Origin: Gammaproteobacteria bacterium
Lineage (GTDB): Bacteria > Pseudomonadota > Gammaproteobacteria > J044
DNA: 5,401 nucleotides
NCBI GenBank assembly: GCA_003696465.1
Contig: RFHG01000304.1
Span: forward strand, 1 to 5,401
Direction: 5' to 3'
Part shown: one piece after another, positions 1-5,341 of the stretch
Layout of the letters: each line of letters opens with the position of its first letter
Numbering within the stretch: the first letter of the stretch is position 1
The notes under the pieces: generated by a model
Seen by the model: only the letters and a program-made list of their open reading frames with translations
The model's database searches: none
Told to the model about the DNA's origin: nothing
Translations under genes and position numbers: made by a program

Positions 1-370
1 CGATCTGGCCGAACTCGAGGCCATGCATGCACGGCTGAGAGCGCTCCTGGCCGAGCGGGGCGCGGAGCTGGCCGGGCTGGAGTTCTGTCCGCACGGGCCT
101 GATGACGGCTGCAGCTGTCGCAAGCCCCTGCCGGGCATGATCGAACGCCTGCTCGAAGGGCTGGGCGTGCAGGCTGACGATGCCCTGGTGGTGGGTGATT
201 CCCTGCGCGACATCGAGGCGGCCCATGCCGCCGGTGTGCCGGCGGTGCTGGTGCGCACCGGCAAGGGCGAGCGGACGCTGGCCTCGGGCCGGTTGCCCGC
301 CGGCGTGCCCGTGCATGACGACCTGGCATCGCTGGCCGATGCCCTGCTGGGCGGGGGGGAGCGCTCATGA
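1..370 (+). CDS. gmhB: D-glycero-beta-D-manno-heptose-1,7-bisphosphate 7-phosphatase, 3' part (GmhB)
   Basis: This is the C-terminal part of a HAD-superfamily phosphatase, read from base 2 and open to the window edge; about 122 residues are visible, against roughly 180-190 for the whole family member. GmhB removes the C7 phosphate from heptose 1,7-bisphosphate in the cytoplasmic ADP-heptose pathway that feeds the LPS inner core. The sequence shows the zinc-site pattern C-P-H-x5-C-x-C followed by R-K-P (from base 86). This is the short-loop form of the GmhB zinc ligand set, and the Lys is the HAD motif III lysine. The HAD motif IV stretch VGDSLRDIEAA follows. The N-terminal DxD nucleophile motif lies outside the window. 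The stop overlaps the plsC start by 4 bp (ATGA), implying one operon. An internal ATG at base 23 is not the true start, because homology and the open frame continue upstream. The zinc motif makes the family call firm; the exact substrate anomer is inferred. Confidence 0.93.
   Translation, partial: DLAELEAMHARLRALLAERGAELAGLEFCPHGPDDGCSCRKPLPGMIERLLEGLGVQADDALVVGDSLRDIEAAHAAGVPAVLVRTGKGERTLASGRLPAGVPVHDDLASLADALLGGGERS
358..361 (+). promoter_or_regulatory. Ribosome binding site of plsC
   Basis: GGAG ends five bases before the plsC ATG, at the end of a G-rich run inside the last gmhB codons. Together with the ATGA stop/start overlap it fixes the plsC start and suggests coupled translation. Confidence 0.6.
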
Positions 371-1128
371 ACAGCCGCCCGGTGCTGTTGCTCAGGGGGC
401 TGCTGTTCTGGGCCGGCTTTGCACCCAGCGTGGTGTTCTATGCCACCCTGGCCATCATCATGTTGCCGCTGCCGTACATCTGGCGCTACCGGGTGGTGGG
501 TACCTGGGCGGCATTCGTGCTGGGCTGGCTGCGCCTGACCTGCGGTATTCGGCATGAGGTGGAGGGGCGCGAGCACATCCCGGAAGGGCCTGCCATCGTC
601 ATGTCCAAACACCAGTCCACCTGGGAGACGATCGCCCTGCAGCGCATCTTTCCGCCGCAGGTGTGGGTGCTGAAGAAGGAACTGCTGTACATCCCGTTCT
701 TCGGCTGGGCCCTGATGGCACTGGAAGGCATCGCCATCGACCGTGGCGCCGGCCGGCGCGCGGTGGTGGAGCTGGTGAAGCAGGGGCGCCAGCGGCTCGA
801 GACCGGGCGCTGGGTGGTGATCTTCCCCGAGGGCACGCGTACCCGGCCCTGCCAGAAGCCTCGCTACAAAATCGGCGGCGCGGTACTGGCTGCCAAGACC
901 GGTGCGCCGGTGGTGCCGGTGGCCCACAATGCGGCCGAACACTGGCCGAAACGGCCGGTCATCAAGTATCCGGGTACCATTCGTGTGTCCATTGGCCCCC
1001 CGATCGAGACCGCCGGCCGCAAGCCGGAGGAGATCCTGGCCGATGTCGAGGCCTGGATCGAGGGCGAGATGCCGCGCCTGCTGGAACACCCCTGCCCTCA
1101 GGAGGGCGAATCAGTCCAGGCGCAGTGA
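367..1128 (+). CDS. plsC: 1-acyl-sn-glycerol-3-phosphate acyltransferase (PlsC family)
   Basis: This 253-residue protein belongs to the PlsC/LPLAT family. The enzyme acylates lysophosphatidic acid at sn-2 to give phosphatidic acid, at the cytoplasmic face of the inner membrane. Residues about 5-60 are largely hydrophobic and should form one or two membrane segments. The acyltransferase blocks follow in order: motif I SKHQSTWE (His82, with Glu87 where many members have Asp), motif II around KKELLYIPFFGWAL (103-116) with IAIDR just after, motif III FPEGTR (153-158), and motif IV VVPVAHN (182-188). The start is supported by GGAG five bases upstream and by the ATGA overlap with gmhB. The 3' end overlaps the convergent cyclic-di-GMP gene by 18 bp. 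The HX4E form of motif I recurs, as I recall, in a proteobacterial PlsC-like subfamily, so the gene is probably active. The acyl acceptor could differ from that of classical PlsC. Confidence 0.93.
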   Translation: MNSRPVLLLRGLLFWAGFAPSVVFYATLAIIMLPLPYIWRYRVVGTWAAFVLGWLRLTCGIRHEVEGREHIPEGPAIVMSKHQSTWETIALQRIFPPQVWVLKKELLYIPFFGWALMALEGIAIDRGAGRRAVVELVKQGRQRLETGRWVVIFPEGTRTRPCQKPRYKIGGAVLAAKTGAPVVPVAHNAAEHWPKRPVIKYPGTIRVSIGPPIETAGRKPEEILADVEAWIEGEMPRLLEHPCPQEGESVQAQ

Positions 1129-3573
1129 TTCCAGCGGCTGTGGCTGGCCGATGAAGTAGCCCTGGCCGTAGTCGACACCGATGCTCTTCAGGCGCTCGAG
1201 TATCTGTTCGTTCTCCACATACTCGGCAATCGAGCGGATGCCCATTTCGTGGGCAATGTCGGTGATCGATTCCACCAGCTTGGCATCGATGTTGTCCTGC
1301 ATTAGGTTGCGCACGAACAGGCCATCGATCTTGACGAAGTCCACCGGCAGGTTCTTCAGATAGCCATAGGACGACATCCCGGTGCCAAAGTCGTCGAGCG
1401 AGAACAGGCAGCCCATCTCGGCCAGCCGGCTGAAGATCTGCTGGGCATTGATGAGGTTGGCGATGGCCACCGTTTCGGTCACCTCGAAGCACAGCTTGCC
1501 CTGGGGCAGGCCGCGCTGGTCGAACTCGTGCACCACGAAGTCGAGGAAACCCCGGTCGCTGAGCGAGTGACCCGAGAGGTTGATCGACACATGGCCCAGC
1601 CTGCCCAGGCGTGCGCTGCCCTGGCGCTCCATCCAGTCGAACACATGGCGAATCACCCAGCGGTCGATCTGGGGCGTCATGTTGGCGCGCTCGGCGGCGG
1701 GCAGGAAGTCGCCGGGTTCGACGATCCGGCCGTCCTCGTCCTGCATCTTGATCAGGACCTCGAAGCTCAGGCCCTCGCTGCTGTCCTGCAGCGGCCTGAT
1801 CTCCTGGAAGTAGAGCTGGAAGCGATCCTCGTTGATGGCCTCGTTGATGCGCCCGAGCCAGAGCATGTCACCGCGGCGGCGCAGGAAGCCGGTGTCGTCC
1901 GGACGATACAGTTTGATGCTGTTACGACCTACATCCTTGGCCGAATAACAGGCGGTGTCGCCGGCGCTGAGAATGGCCGCGGCGGAGCGGCTCTCGGCGG
2001 TGATGGGCACCACGCCGATACTGACACCCAGCTTGTAAGTCTCGCCCTCCCATTCGAAGCGGCAGGCGTTGACCATGTCACGGAACTTGGCGGCAATGCG
2101 TTCGGCGTATTCCAGGTCGCAATTGAGCAGGAGGATGCCGAACTCGTCGCCCCCCAGGCGCGCCAGCGAATCGCCGCGGCGGATTTCCTGGCGAAAGCGC
2201 GAGGCCAGGTTGCGCAACAACTCGTCACCGGCAGCATGACCGCTGTTGTCGTTGATGACCTTGAACTGGTCGAGGTCCATGAACAGCAGCGCATGGGTGC
2301 GGCCCTCGGCACGCGCGCTGCCCAGCGCTCGGTTGATGCGGATCAGCAGCTCCGAGCGGTTGATCAGCCCGGTCAGGGTGTCGTGGCTGCTCTGGTATTC
2401 GAGCTGCATGGCCAGCGAGCGCTGTTTGGTGATGTCGCGGAACACGCAGATCGCGCCGACCAGGCGACCCTCCTGGACCAGCGGATAGATGGAATACTCG
2501 GCATGGAACACGCGACCGTCCCTACGCCGCACGGTGATGTCCTCGACCTTGAGCGGGCGTCCGCTGGAGAGCACCTGTTCGATCGGGTCGCTGGCCTGCT
2601 GCGCGTCATCGCCACTGGCGTGGATCAGCTCGAAGATGTTGCGCCCCAGCAGCTGCTGGCGACCGTAGCCGAGCAGCTCCTGGGCCGCCCGATTGACAAA
2701 GGTGCAGTTGCCGTAGCGGTTGACGGCATAGATGCCCTCGCCGGCGGAGTCCAGCAGCAGTTGCAGGCGCCGGTTCTCGCGCTTGAGTTCGTCTCGGCCC
2801 AGGGTGCGCTCGGTGACATCGGTGACGAAGAAGTACAGGAACTGACGGCCGGCGTGATCGCCGAGATGGCCGCGAAACAGCAGATCCAGCGTGTCGCCGT
2901 GGCGGTTGCGCTGCTGCAGCCGGCGCTCGGCCTGACCCTGTTCCAGTACCTCGCGCAGGAAGGCGCGCACATCCGGTTCGCTCTGGCCACTGCGCAGGTC
3001 GAGCAGGCCGTGTTCCAGCAGAAACGATTCCTTCTGGTCCAGCAGTTCGCAGTAGGTGGCATTGACCTGCTGGATGTTGCCGTCCAGGTCGGTGATGACG
3101 AAGCCCTCCGGCAGGCCGTTGTACACCAGGCGCAGAAGATAACCCTGCTCGTCTTCCGCGCCATGGCTGCTGTCCTCGACCACACTGACCGTACTCAACA
3201 GACTCCTGGGCGTGCCGTCGGGTGCCAGGATGATGCGTCCGCGCGAGCGCAGCAGCAGCACGGTATTGTCGGGACGGATGAGGCGGAAGAAAGCCTCGTA
3301 ATGTTCCAGGCGGCGGTAGGCATGCAGGACCGCGCTGCGCAGGTCGCGGCGATCCTCCGGATGGATGTTGCGCACGAAGGCCTCGAAGTCGAGGGCCTGG
3401 TCCGCCTCGAGGCCCATCAGCTCGAGCATCTGCTCCGACAGCACCAGACGGTTGTCGGCGAACCCCCATTCCCAGGTGGCGCTTCCGTGCAGGCTGGCCA
3501 TGGTCAGCGTGTCCTGGTCACTCATGGGGATGCGCATACCTCGCTGTGCTGGGTTCATATTCAACCATACCAT
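1111..3573 (-). CDS. Cyclic-di-GMP turnover protein, PAS-PAS-PAS-GGDEF-EAL
   Basis: From the ATG at 3573 the protein has 820 residues. Domains in order: PAS at about 25-133, PAS at about 143-258, a short charged linker, PAS at about 272-386, GGDEF at about 390-558, and EAL at about 570-820. The GGDEF domain has the exact GGDEF motif (474-478). An RRGD inhibitory site (465-468) lies five residues before it, so diguanylate cyclase activity with product inhibition is expected. The EAL domain keeps the first-motif Glu (as EVL, 605), Asn665, EVT (697-699), the Asp pair of DDFGTG (727-732), Lys748, the AEYVE glutamates (784, 787) and a Gln in QGYFIGQP, so phosphodiesterase activity is also plausible. 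No membrane segment is visible, so it should be cytoplasmic, with the PAS domains sensing a ligand or redox state through an unidentified cofactor. Start choice: AAAGG lies 10 bases before the ATG at 3573. The ATG at 3525 (protein beginning MSDQ, 804 residues) is a good alternative, with GAGG 13 bases upstream. Net direction of activity cannot be read from sequence. Confidence 0.93.
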   Translation of the reverse strand: MVWLNMNPAQRGMRIPMSDQDTLTMASLHGSATWEWGFADNRLVLSEQMLELMGLEADQALDFEAFVRNIHPEDRRDLRSAVLHAYRRLEHYEAFFRLIRPDNTVLLLRSRGRIILAPDGTPRSLLSTVSVVEDSSHGAEDEQGYLLRLVYNGLPEGFVITDLDGNIQQVNATYCELLDQKESFLLEHGLLDLRSGQSEPDVRAFLREVLEQGQAERRLQQRNRHGDTLDLLFRGHLGDHAGRQFLYFFVTDVTERTLGRDELKRENRRLQLLLDSAGEGIYAVNRYGNCTFVNRAAQELLGYGRQQLLGRNIFELIHASGDDAQQASDPIEQVLSSGRPLKVEDITVRRRDGRVFHAEYSIYPLVQEGRLVGAICVFRDITKQRSLAMQLEYQSSHDTLTGLINRSELLIRINRALGSARAEGRTHALLFMDLDQFKVINDNSGHAAGDELLRNLASRFRQEIRRGDSLARLGGDEFGILLLNCDLEYAERIAAKFRDMVNACRFEWEGETYKLGVSIGVVPITAESRSAAAILSAGDTACYSAKDVGRNSIKLYRPDDTGFLRRRGDMLWLGRINEAINEDRFQLYFQEIRPLQDSSEGLSFEVLIKMQDEDGRIVEPGDFLPAAERANMTPQIDRWVIRHVFDWMERQGSARLGRLGHVSINLSGHSLSDRGFLDFVVHEFDQRGLPQGKLCFEVTETVAIANLINAQQIFSRLAEMGCLFSLDDFGTGMSSYGYLKNLPVDFVKIDGLFVRNLMQDNIDAKLVESITDIAHEMGIRSIAEYVENEQILERLKSIGVDYGQGYFIGQPQPLESLRLD

Positions 3574-3583
3574 TGATGATAGG

Positions 3584-3588
3584 CCTTT
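3584..3588 (-). promoter_or_regulatory. Candidate ribosome binding site of the PAS-GGDEF-EAL gene
   Basis: On the minus strand AAAGG ends 10 bases before the ATG at 3573. It is a moderate match but the best-spaced one among the candidate starts. The next ATGs (3558, 3537, 3525) have none, one far too close, or GAGG at 13 bases respectively. Confidence 0.35.
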
Positions 3589-3592
3589 GCCC

Positions 3593-3608
3593 GCCGCTTT
3601 GCAGCGGC
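3593..3608. repeat. Small inverted repeat in the leader of the PAS-GGDEF-EAL gene
   Basis: GCCGCT and AGCGGC form perfect 6-bp arms around a 4-base loop. The repeat lies about 20 bases upstream of the chosen start of the minus-strand gene and 14 bases upstream of the -35 box of the divergent promoter. It could be an mRNA hairpin near the ribosome binding site or a regulator site. In DNA this GC-rich it could also be chance. Confidence 0.35.
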
Positions 3609-3622
3609 CCGCCCCGCGCCGT

Positions 3623-3652
3623 TTGACGCGCCTCCCCGGGAAGGGGTATAAA
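3623..3652 (+). promoter_or_regulatory. Sigma70-type promoter of the DUF3579 gene
   Basis: TTGACG (3623-3628) and TATAAA (3647-3652) are separated by 18 bases. Each matches the sigma70 consensus at five of six positions. The TATAAAAT tract is the only AT-rich patch in a very GC-rich intergenic region. Initiation would fall near 3659-3660, giving a leader of about 40 bases before the ATG at 3699. Confidence 0.75.
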
Positions 3653-3698
3653 ATCTGCCCTTTCCGACCCTGGACCCGGGCGCACGCCGCTACTGCCA

Positions 3699-3980
3699 AT
3701 GAGTGACTACAACGAAAAGGTCGTTATCAAGGGGGTGACCCGCGATGGTCGCCGCTTCCGTCCCAGCGACTGGGCGCAGCGCCTGACCAATGCCGTGGCC
3801 AGCATCGGGCCCAACAACCGCATCATTTATCATCCGAACGTGAGCATGGCCATGATCGAGGGCGTCAGCGCCGTGGTCATCGATCGCAGCATGCGCGCAT
3901 CGGACCCGCGCCTGTTCGAGTTTCTCATCGACTTTGCCCGCAGCAACGACCTGCAGGTGGAGAACCTGCCCGAGGACTGA
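3699..3980 (+). CDS. DUF3579 family protein, function unknown
   Basis: This 93-residue soluble protein has no signal peptide or membrane segment. I recognise it as the DUF3579 family from the N-terminal pattern VIKGVTRDGRRFRPSDWAQRL, in which G-x-T-x-D/E-G-x-x-F-R-P-S-D-W-A-x-R-L is characteristic. A central hydrophobic stretch (MAMIEGVSAVVID) and a C-terminal LFEFLIDFARSNDLQV match the family's overall length and layout. No catalytic or metal-binding motif is apparent, and I know of no assigned function. It is transcribed divergently from the PAS-GGDEF-EAL gene from its own good promoter and ends 123 bases before the toxin gene, so it is probably monocistronic. No clear Shine-Dalgarno sequence precedes the ATG, which is odd beside such a good promoter. 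By hand count GC3 is about 85%, typical of a resident chromosomal gene. The family call rests on recalled sequence pattern. Confidence 0.82.
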   Translation: MSDYNEKVVIKGVTRDGRRFRPSDWAQRLTNAVASIGPNNRIIYHPNVSMAMIEGVSAVVIDRSMRASDPRLFEFLIDFARSNDLQVENLPED

Positions 3981-4014
3981 ATTCCTTCGGTTGGACAATC
4001 CAGGTTGGGTTCGT

Positions 4015-4039
4015 CCGGCAGTCTGTCATTCCATGCCGG
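4015..4039 (+). terminator. Weak hairpin downstream of the DUF3579 gene
   Basis: CCGGCA and TGCCGG form perfect 6-bp arms around a 13-base loop, starting 35 bases after the DUF3579 stop. No T-run follows. It may help end transcription before the toxin-antitoxin cassette, but it is not a textbook intrinsic terminator. Confidence 0.25.
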
Positions 4040-4068
4040 GTCTCTGCCACCCATGATGTTGCCTTGAT

Positions 4069-4097
4069 TTGCAAGCGCGTAACTGATCGGTTACTCT
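4069..4097 (+). promoter_or_regulatory. Candidate promoter of the toxin-antitoxin operon
   Basis: TTGCAA (4069-4074) and TACTCT (4092-4097) are 17 bases apart. The -35 box is a fair match and the -10 a poor one. If used, initiation would fall at or next to the toxin ATG at 4104, giving a leaderless or nearly leaderless message. This fits the lack of any Shine-Dalgarno sequence there. The palindrome at 4079-4094 lies inside the spacer and touches the -10, as an autorepression operator would. Confidence 0.35.
4079..4094. promoter_or_regulatory. Candidate operator of the toxin-antitoxin operon (16-bp near-palindrome)
   Basis: GTAACTGATCGGTTAC is palindromic at seven of its eight base-pair positions; only the T/G pair in the sixth position fails. 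It ends nine bases before the toxin start codon and overlaps the candidate -10. HTH antitoxins of this kind usually repress their own operon by binding such a dyad, alone or with toxin. Its function here is inferred from position and symmetry. Confidence 0.6.
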
Positions 4098-4103
4098 TCG
4101 TGT

Positions 4104-4400
4104 ATGTTCCGGATCAAGCAGACGCCCGAATTTGCCGAGTGGCTGTCGGGTATCAAGGATGGTATGACGCGGAGGCGTTTGGCCACACGGCTACGCAAGG
4201 CGTCACTGGGTAACCTCGGTGATGTGCGTTCGGTTGGTGAAGGTGTCTTCGAGATGCGGGAGTTTTTCGGGCCAGGGTGGCGTATGTACTACACCCGGCG
4301 TGACGAGGTGCTGATTGTGATGCTGGGTGGTGGGGACAAGTCCACACAGAAGCGAGATATCGAGCGAGCCATTGCGCTGGCCAGAACCCTGGAGGACTGA
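4104..4400 (+). CDS. RelE/HigB-like addiction module toxin (Gp49 / killer protein family)
   Basis: This 98-residue basic protein is of the phage-derived Gp49-like RelE superfamily (TIGR02683-type 'addiction module killer protein', HI1419-like). Family toxins are generally ribosome-dependent mRNA interferases neutralised by the partner antitoxin. Hallmarks visible here are the N-terminal PEFAEWLSGIKD, the basic helix RRRLATRLRKA, LGNLGDVRSVGEGVFEMRE, the strand GPGWRMYYT, and the conserved tail LGGGDKSTQKRDIERAIALA. The length is normal and the frame intact. The gene lies three bases before its antitoxin, in the toxin-first order of higBA-like modules. No Shine-Dalgarno sequence precedes the ATG. 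By hand count GC3 is about 69%, with CTA, AGG, AGA and CGA codons, clearly below the adjacent DUF3579 gene. This points to acquisition by transfer. Cellular target and activity are not shown by sequence. Confidence 0.92.
   Translation: MFRIKQTPEFAEWLSGIKDGMTRRRLATRLRKASLGNLGDVRSVGEGVFEMREFFGPGWRMYYTRRDEVLIVMLGGGDKSTQKRDIERAIALARTLED
4391..4395 (+). promoter_or_regulatory. Strong ribosome binding site of the antitoxin gene
   Basis: GGAGG lies within the last codons of the toxin gene, eight bases before the antitoxin ATG. It fixes the antitoxin start and contrasts with the missing site at the toxin start. The arrangement would favour antitoxin synthesis from a shared message. Confidence 0.75.
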
Positions 4401-4403
4401 GGC

Positions 4404-4718
4404 ATGACCGGGAAGATTCGTGTTTCCGAATTGCCGGATTTTGATGTGACCGAATATCTGGAGGACGACCAGGCGATTGCCGAATACCTGACGTGCGTAC
4501 TGGAAGACGGGGATCCCAATCTGCTGGTGGCGGCACTGGGTGATATTGCGCGCGCGCGGGGTATGACAGATATCGCCCGTGAAACCGGGCTGGCTCGCGA
4601 GGCGCTTTACCGTGCATTGAGAGAAGGCGCCTCCCCACGCTTTGATACAGTAATGCGGGTATTGCGGGCCCTTGGGGTGCGTCTGGTGGCAGAGCCCGAG
4701 CGAAACCATGCGGCCTGA
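4404..4718 (+). CDS. HTH addiction module antidote protein (HI1420 / HigA-like antitoxin)
   Basis: This 104-residue protein is the expected partner of the upstream toxin, of the TIGR02684-type antidote family. The N-terminal half has the family pattern FDVTEYLEDDQAIAEYL, then LEDGDPNLLVAALGDIARARG. A helix-turn-helix follows at about residues 54-75 (MTDIARETGLAREALYRALR), then the conserved SPRFDTVMRVLRALGVRL block. The HTH is the DNA-binding part that should repress the operon, probably at the near-palindrome at 4079-4094. The N-terminal part would contact the toxin in the usual scheme, but this is inference. The gene starts three bases after the toxin stop, with GGAGG well placed, so the two are cotranscribed. 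By hand count GC3 is about 61%, lower still than the toxin, supporting foreign origin of the pair. The frame is intact and length is normal. Confidence 0.92.
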   Translation: MTGKIRVSELPDFDVTEYLEDDQAIAEYLTCVLEDGDPNLLVAALGDIARARGMTDIARETGLAREALYRALREGASPRFDTVMRVLRALGVRLVAEPERNHAA

Positions 4719-4738
4719 TCCCGGGAATCAGACCGGGA
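4719..4738 (+). repeat. Short inverted repeat just after the antitoxin stop
   Basis: TCCCGG and CCGGGA form 6-bp arms around an 8-base loop, beginning on the base after the antitoxin stop codon. It could protect the 3' end of the toxin-antitoxin message or be chance. The hairpin at 4753-4793 is far stronger. Confidence 0.3.
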
Positions 4739-4752
4739 GACACCAGGCAGTA

Positions 4753-4793
4753 GATACGCAACGAGGCCCCGCAGATCGGGGCCTCGTCGTATC
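4753..4793. terminator. Long hairpin between convergent genes, probable bidirectional terminator
   Basis: An 11-bp perfect stem (4761-4771 with 4777-4787, arms ACGAGGCCCCG and CGGGGCCTCGT) closes a 5-base loop. It is extended by an outer 6-bp stem GATACG/CGTATC (4753-4758 with 4788-4793), with only a two-base bulge (CA at 4759-4760) on one side. The total is 17 pairs. It sits between the antitoxin gene (plus) and the CBS gene (minus), where it can serve both transcripts. No T-run follows on either strand, so it may act with a termination factor or mainly as a 3' stabiliser. Confidence 0.72.
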
Positions 4794-4818
4794 CGGAGCT
4801 GGGCCGGTCAAGGTCGCC

Positions 4819-5274
4819 TCAGGCCGTTTCCTCGGGCCAGTTCTTGATGTAGTTCTTCATGATGCGGTTTTCGAAGCTCACCTGATCGAGCAGGGCATTG
4901 AGCAGGTCCCCGTTGGAGACCACGCCCACCAGCTTGCCTTCCTCGAGGATGGGCAGGTGGCGGATGCGCCGGCCCAGGCGGTTGTCGAACATCAGGTTCA
5001 TGGCATCGGCCACCTTGCAGCTGGCATCGCAGGTGACGATGTCCTTGGCCATGATGGCACGTACCTTGAGGTTGGGCAGCTCCTCGAGGTGGTTGTTGAC
5101 GGCAAACAGGATGTCACGCTCGGTGATGATGCTGACCAGCTGGCCGTCCTCGACCACGGGCAGCGAGCCGATGCGATGCTGCATCATGAGTGCCACGGCA
5201 TCGACGATGTTTGCATCCGGGGTGATGGTGATCAGGCGACCGCCCTTGGCGTTGAGAAAGGTCTTGATGTCCAT
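4819..5274 (-). CDS. Two-CBS-domain protein
   Basis: This 151-residue soluble protein is made almost wholly of one Bateman module. CBS domain 1 is at about residues 12-60 (ending LVSIITERDIL) and CBS domain 2 at about 74-130 (ending KLVGVVSNGDLLNALL). The I-T-E-R-D and V-S-x-G-D signatures are the adenosyl-ligand contact regions typical of CBS pairs, so it probably senses an adenine nucleotide or S-adenosyl compound. No catalytic domain is attached and the partner is unknown. A short tail (FENRIMKNYIKNWPEE) follows the second domain, as in other stand-alone CBS proteins of proteobacteria. The start ATG has AGAGAG seven bases upstream and a candidate promoter further back. The gene ends 25 bases from the long hairpin shared with the convergent toxin-antitoxin operon. 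Length and codon use are normal for a resident gene. Confidence 0.92.
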   Translation of the reverse strand: MDIKTFLNAKGGRLITITPDANIVDAVALMMQHRIGSLPVVEDGQLVSIITERDILFAVNNHLEELPNLKVRAIMAKDIVTCDASCKVADAMNLMFDNRLGRRIRHLPILEEGKLVGVVSNGDLLNALLDQVSFENRIMKNYIKNWPEETA

Positions 5275-5308
5275 GCGCGGGCTCTCTGGGCAAATATCAG
5301 GAACTCGT

Positions 5309-5339
5309 AATTTAGCACACCCCGGGGCGCGAATGGCAA
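5309..5339 (-). promoter_or_regulatory. Candidate promoter of the CBS-domain gene
   Basis: On the minus strand TTGCCA (5339-5334) is followed after 19 bases by TAAATT (5314-5309), which is preceded by TGC as in an extended -10. The spacing is longer than ideal, but the AT-rich patch is the only one in the 67-base gap. The leader would be about 30 bases. Confidence 0.45.
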
Positions 5340-5341
5340 GC

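Noticed and set aside
1929..3469. Overlapping minus-strand frames of 80-287 codons inside the PAS-GGDEF-EAL gene
   Set aside because: They are alternate-frame shadows rich in Arg, Pro, Ala and Ser, with no domain match.
1528..3576. A 682-codon open frame on the plus strand, opposite the PAS-GGDEF-EAL gene
   Set aside because: It is wholly antisense to a gene with clear conserved domains. Long antisense frames are expected in DNA with high GC3; the translation is rich in A, V, Q and H with no recognisable domain.
3574..3699. N-terminal extension of the PAS-GGDEF-EAL protein back to a TTG at 3699 (42 more residues)
   Set aside because: The extension is basic, low in complexity and lies across the divergent DUF3579 promoter. 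It has no PAS-like sequence, and ATG starts at 3573 or 3525 are better.
4153..4761. Minus-strand open frames opposite the toxin-antitoxin genes (up to 202 codons)
   Set aside because: They are antisense to two recognised family members, have no supporting motif and no plausible start signal.
4672..5310. A 212-codon open frame on the plus strand, opposite the CBS gene
   Set aside because: It starts inside the antitoxin gene, runs through the strong hairpin and then lies antisense to a clear two-CBS-domain gene. No domain is recognisable in it.
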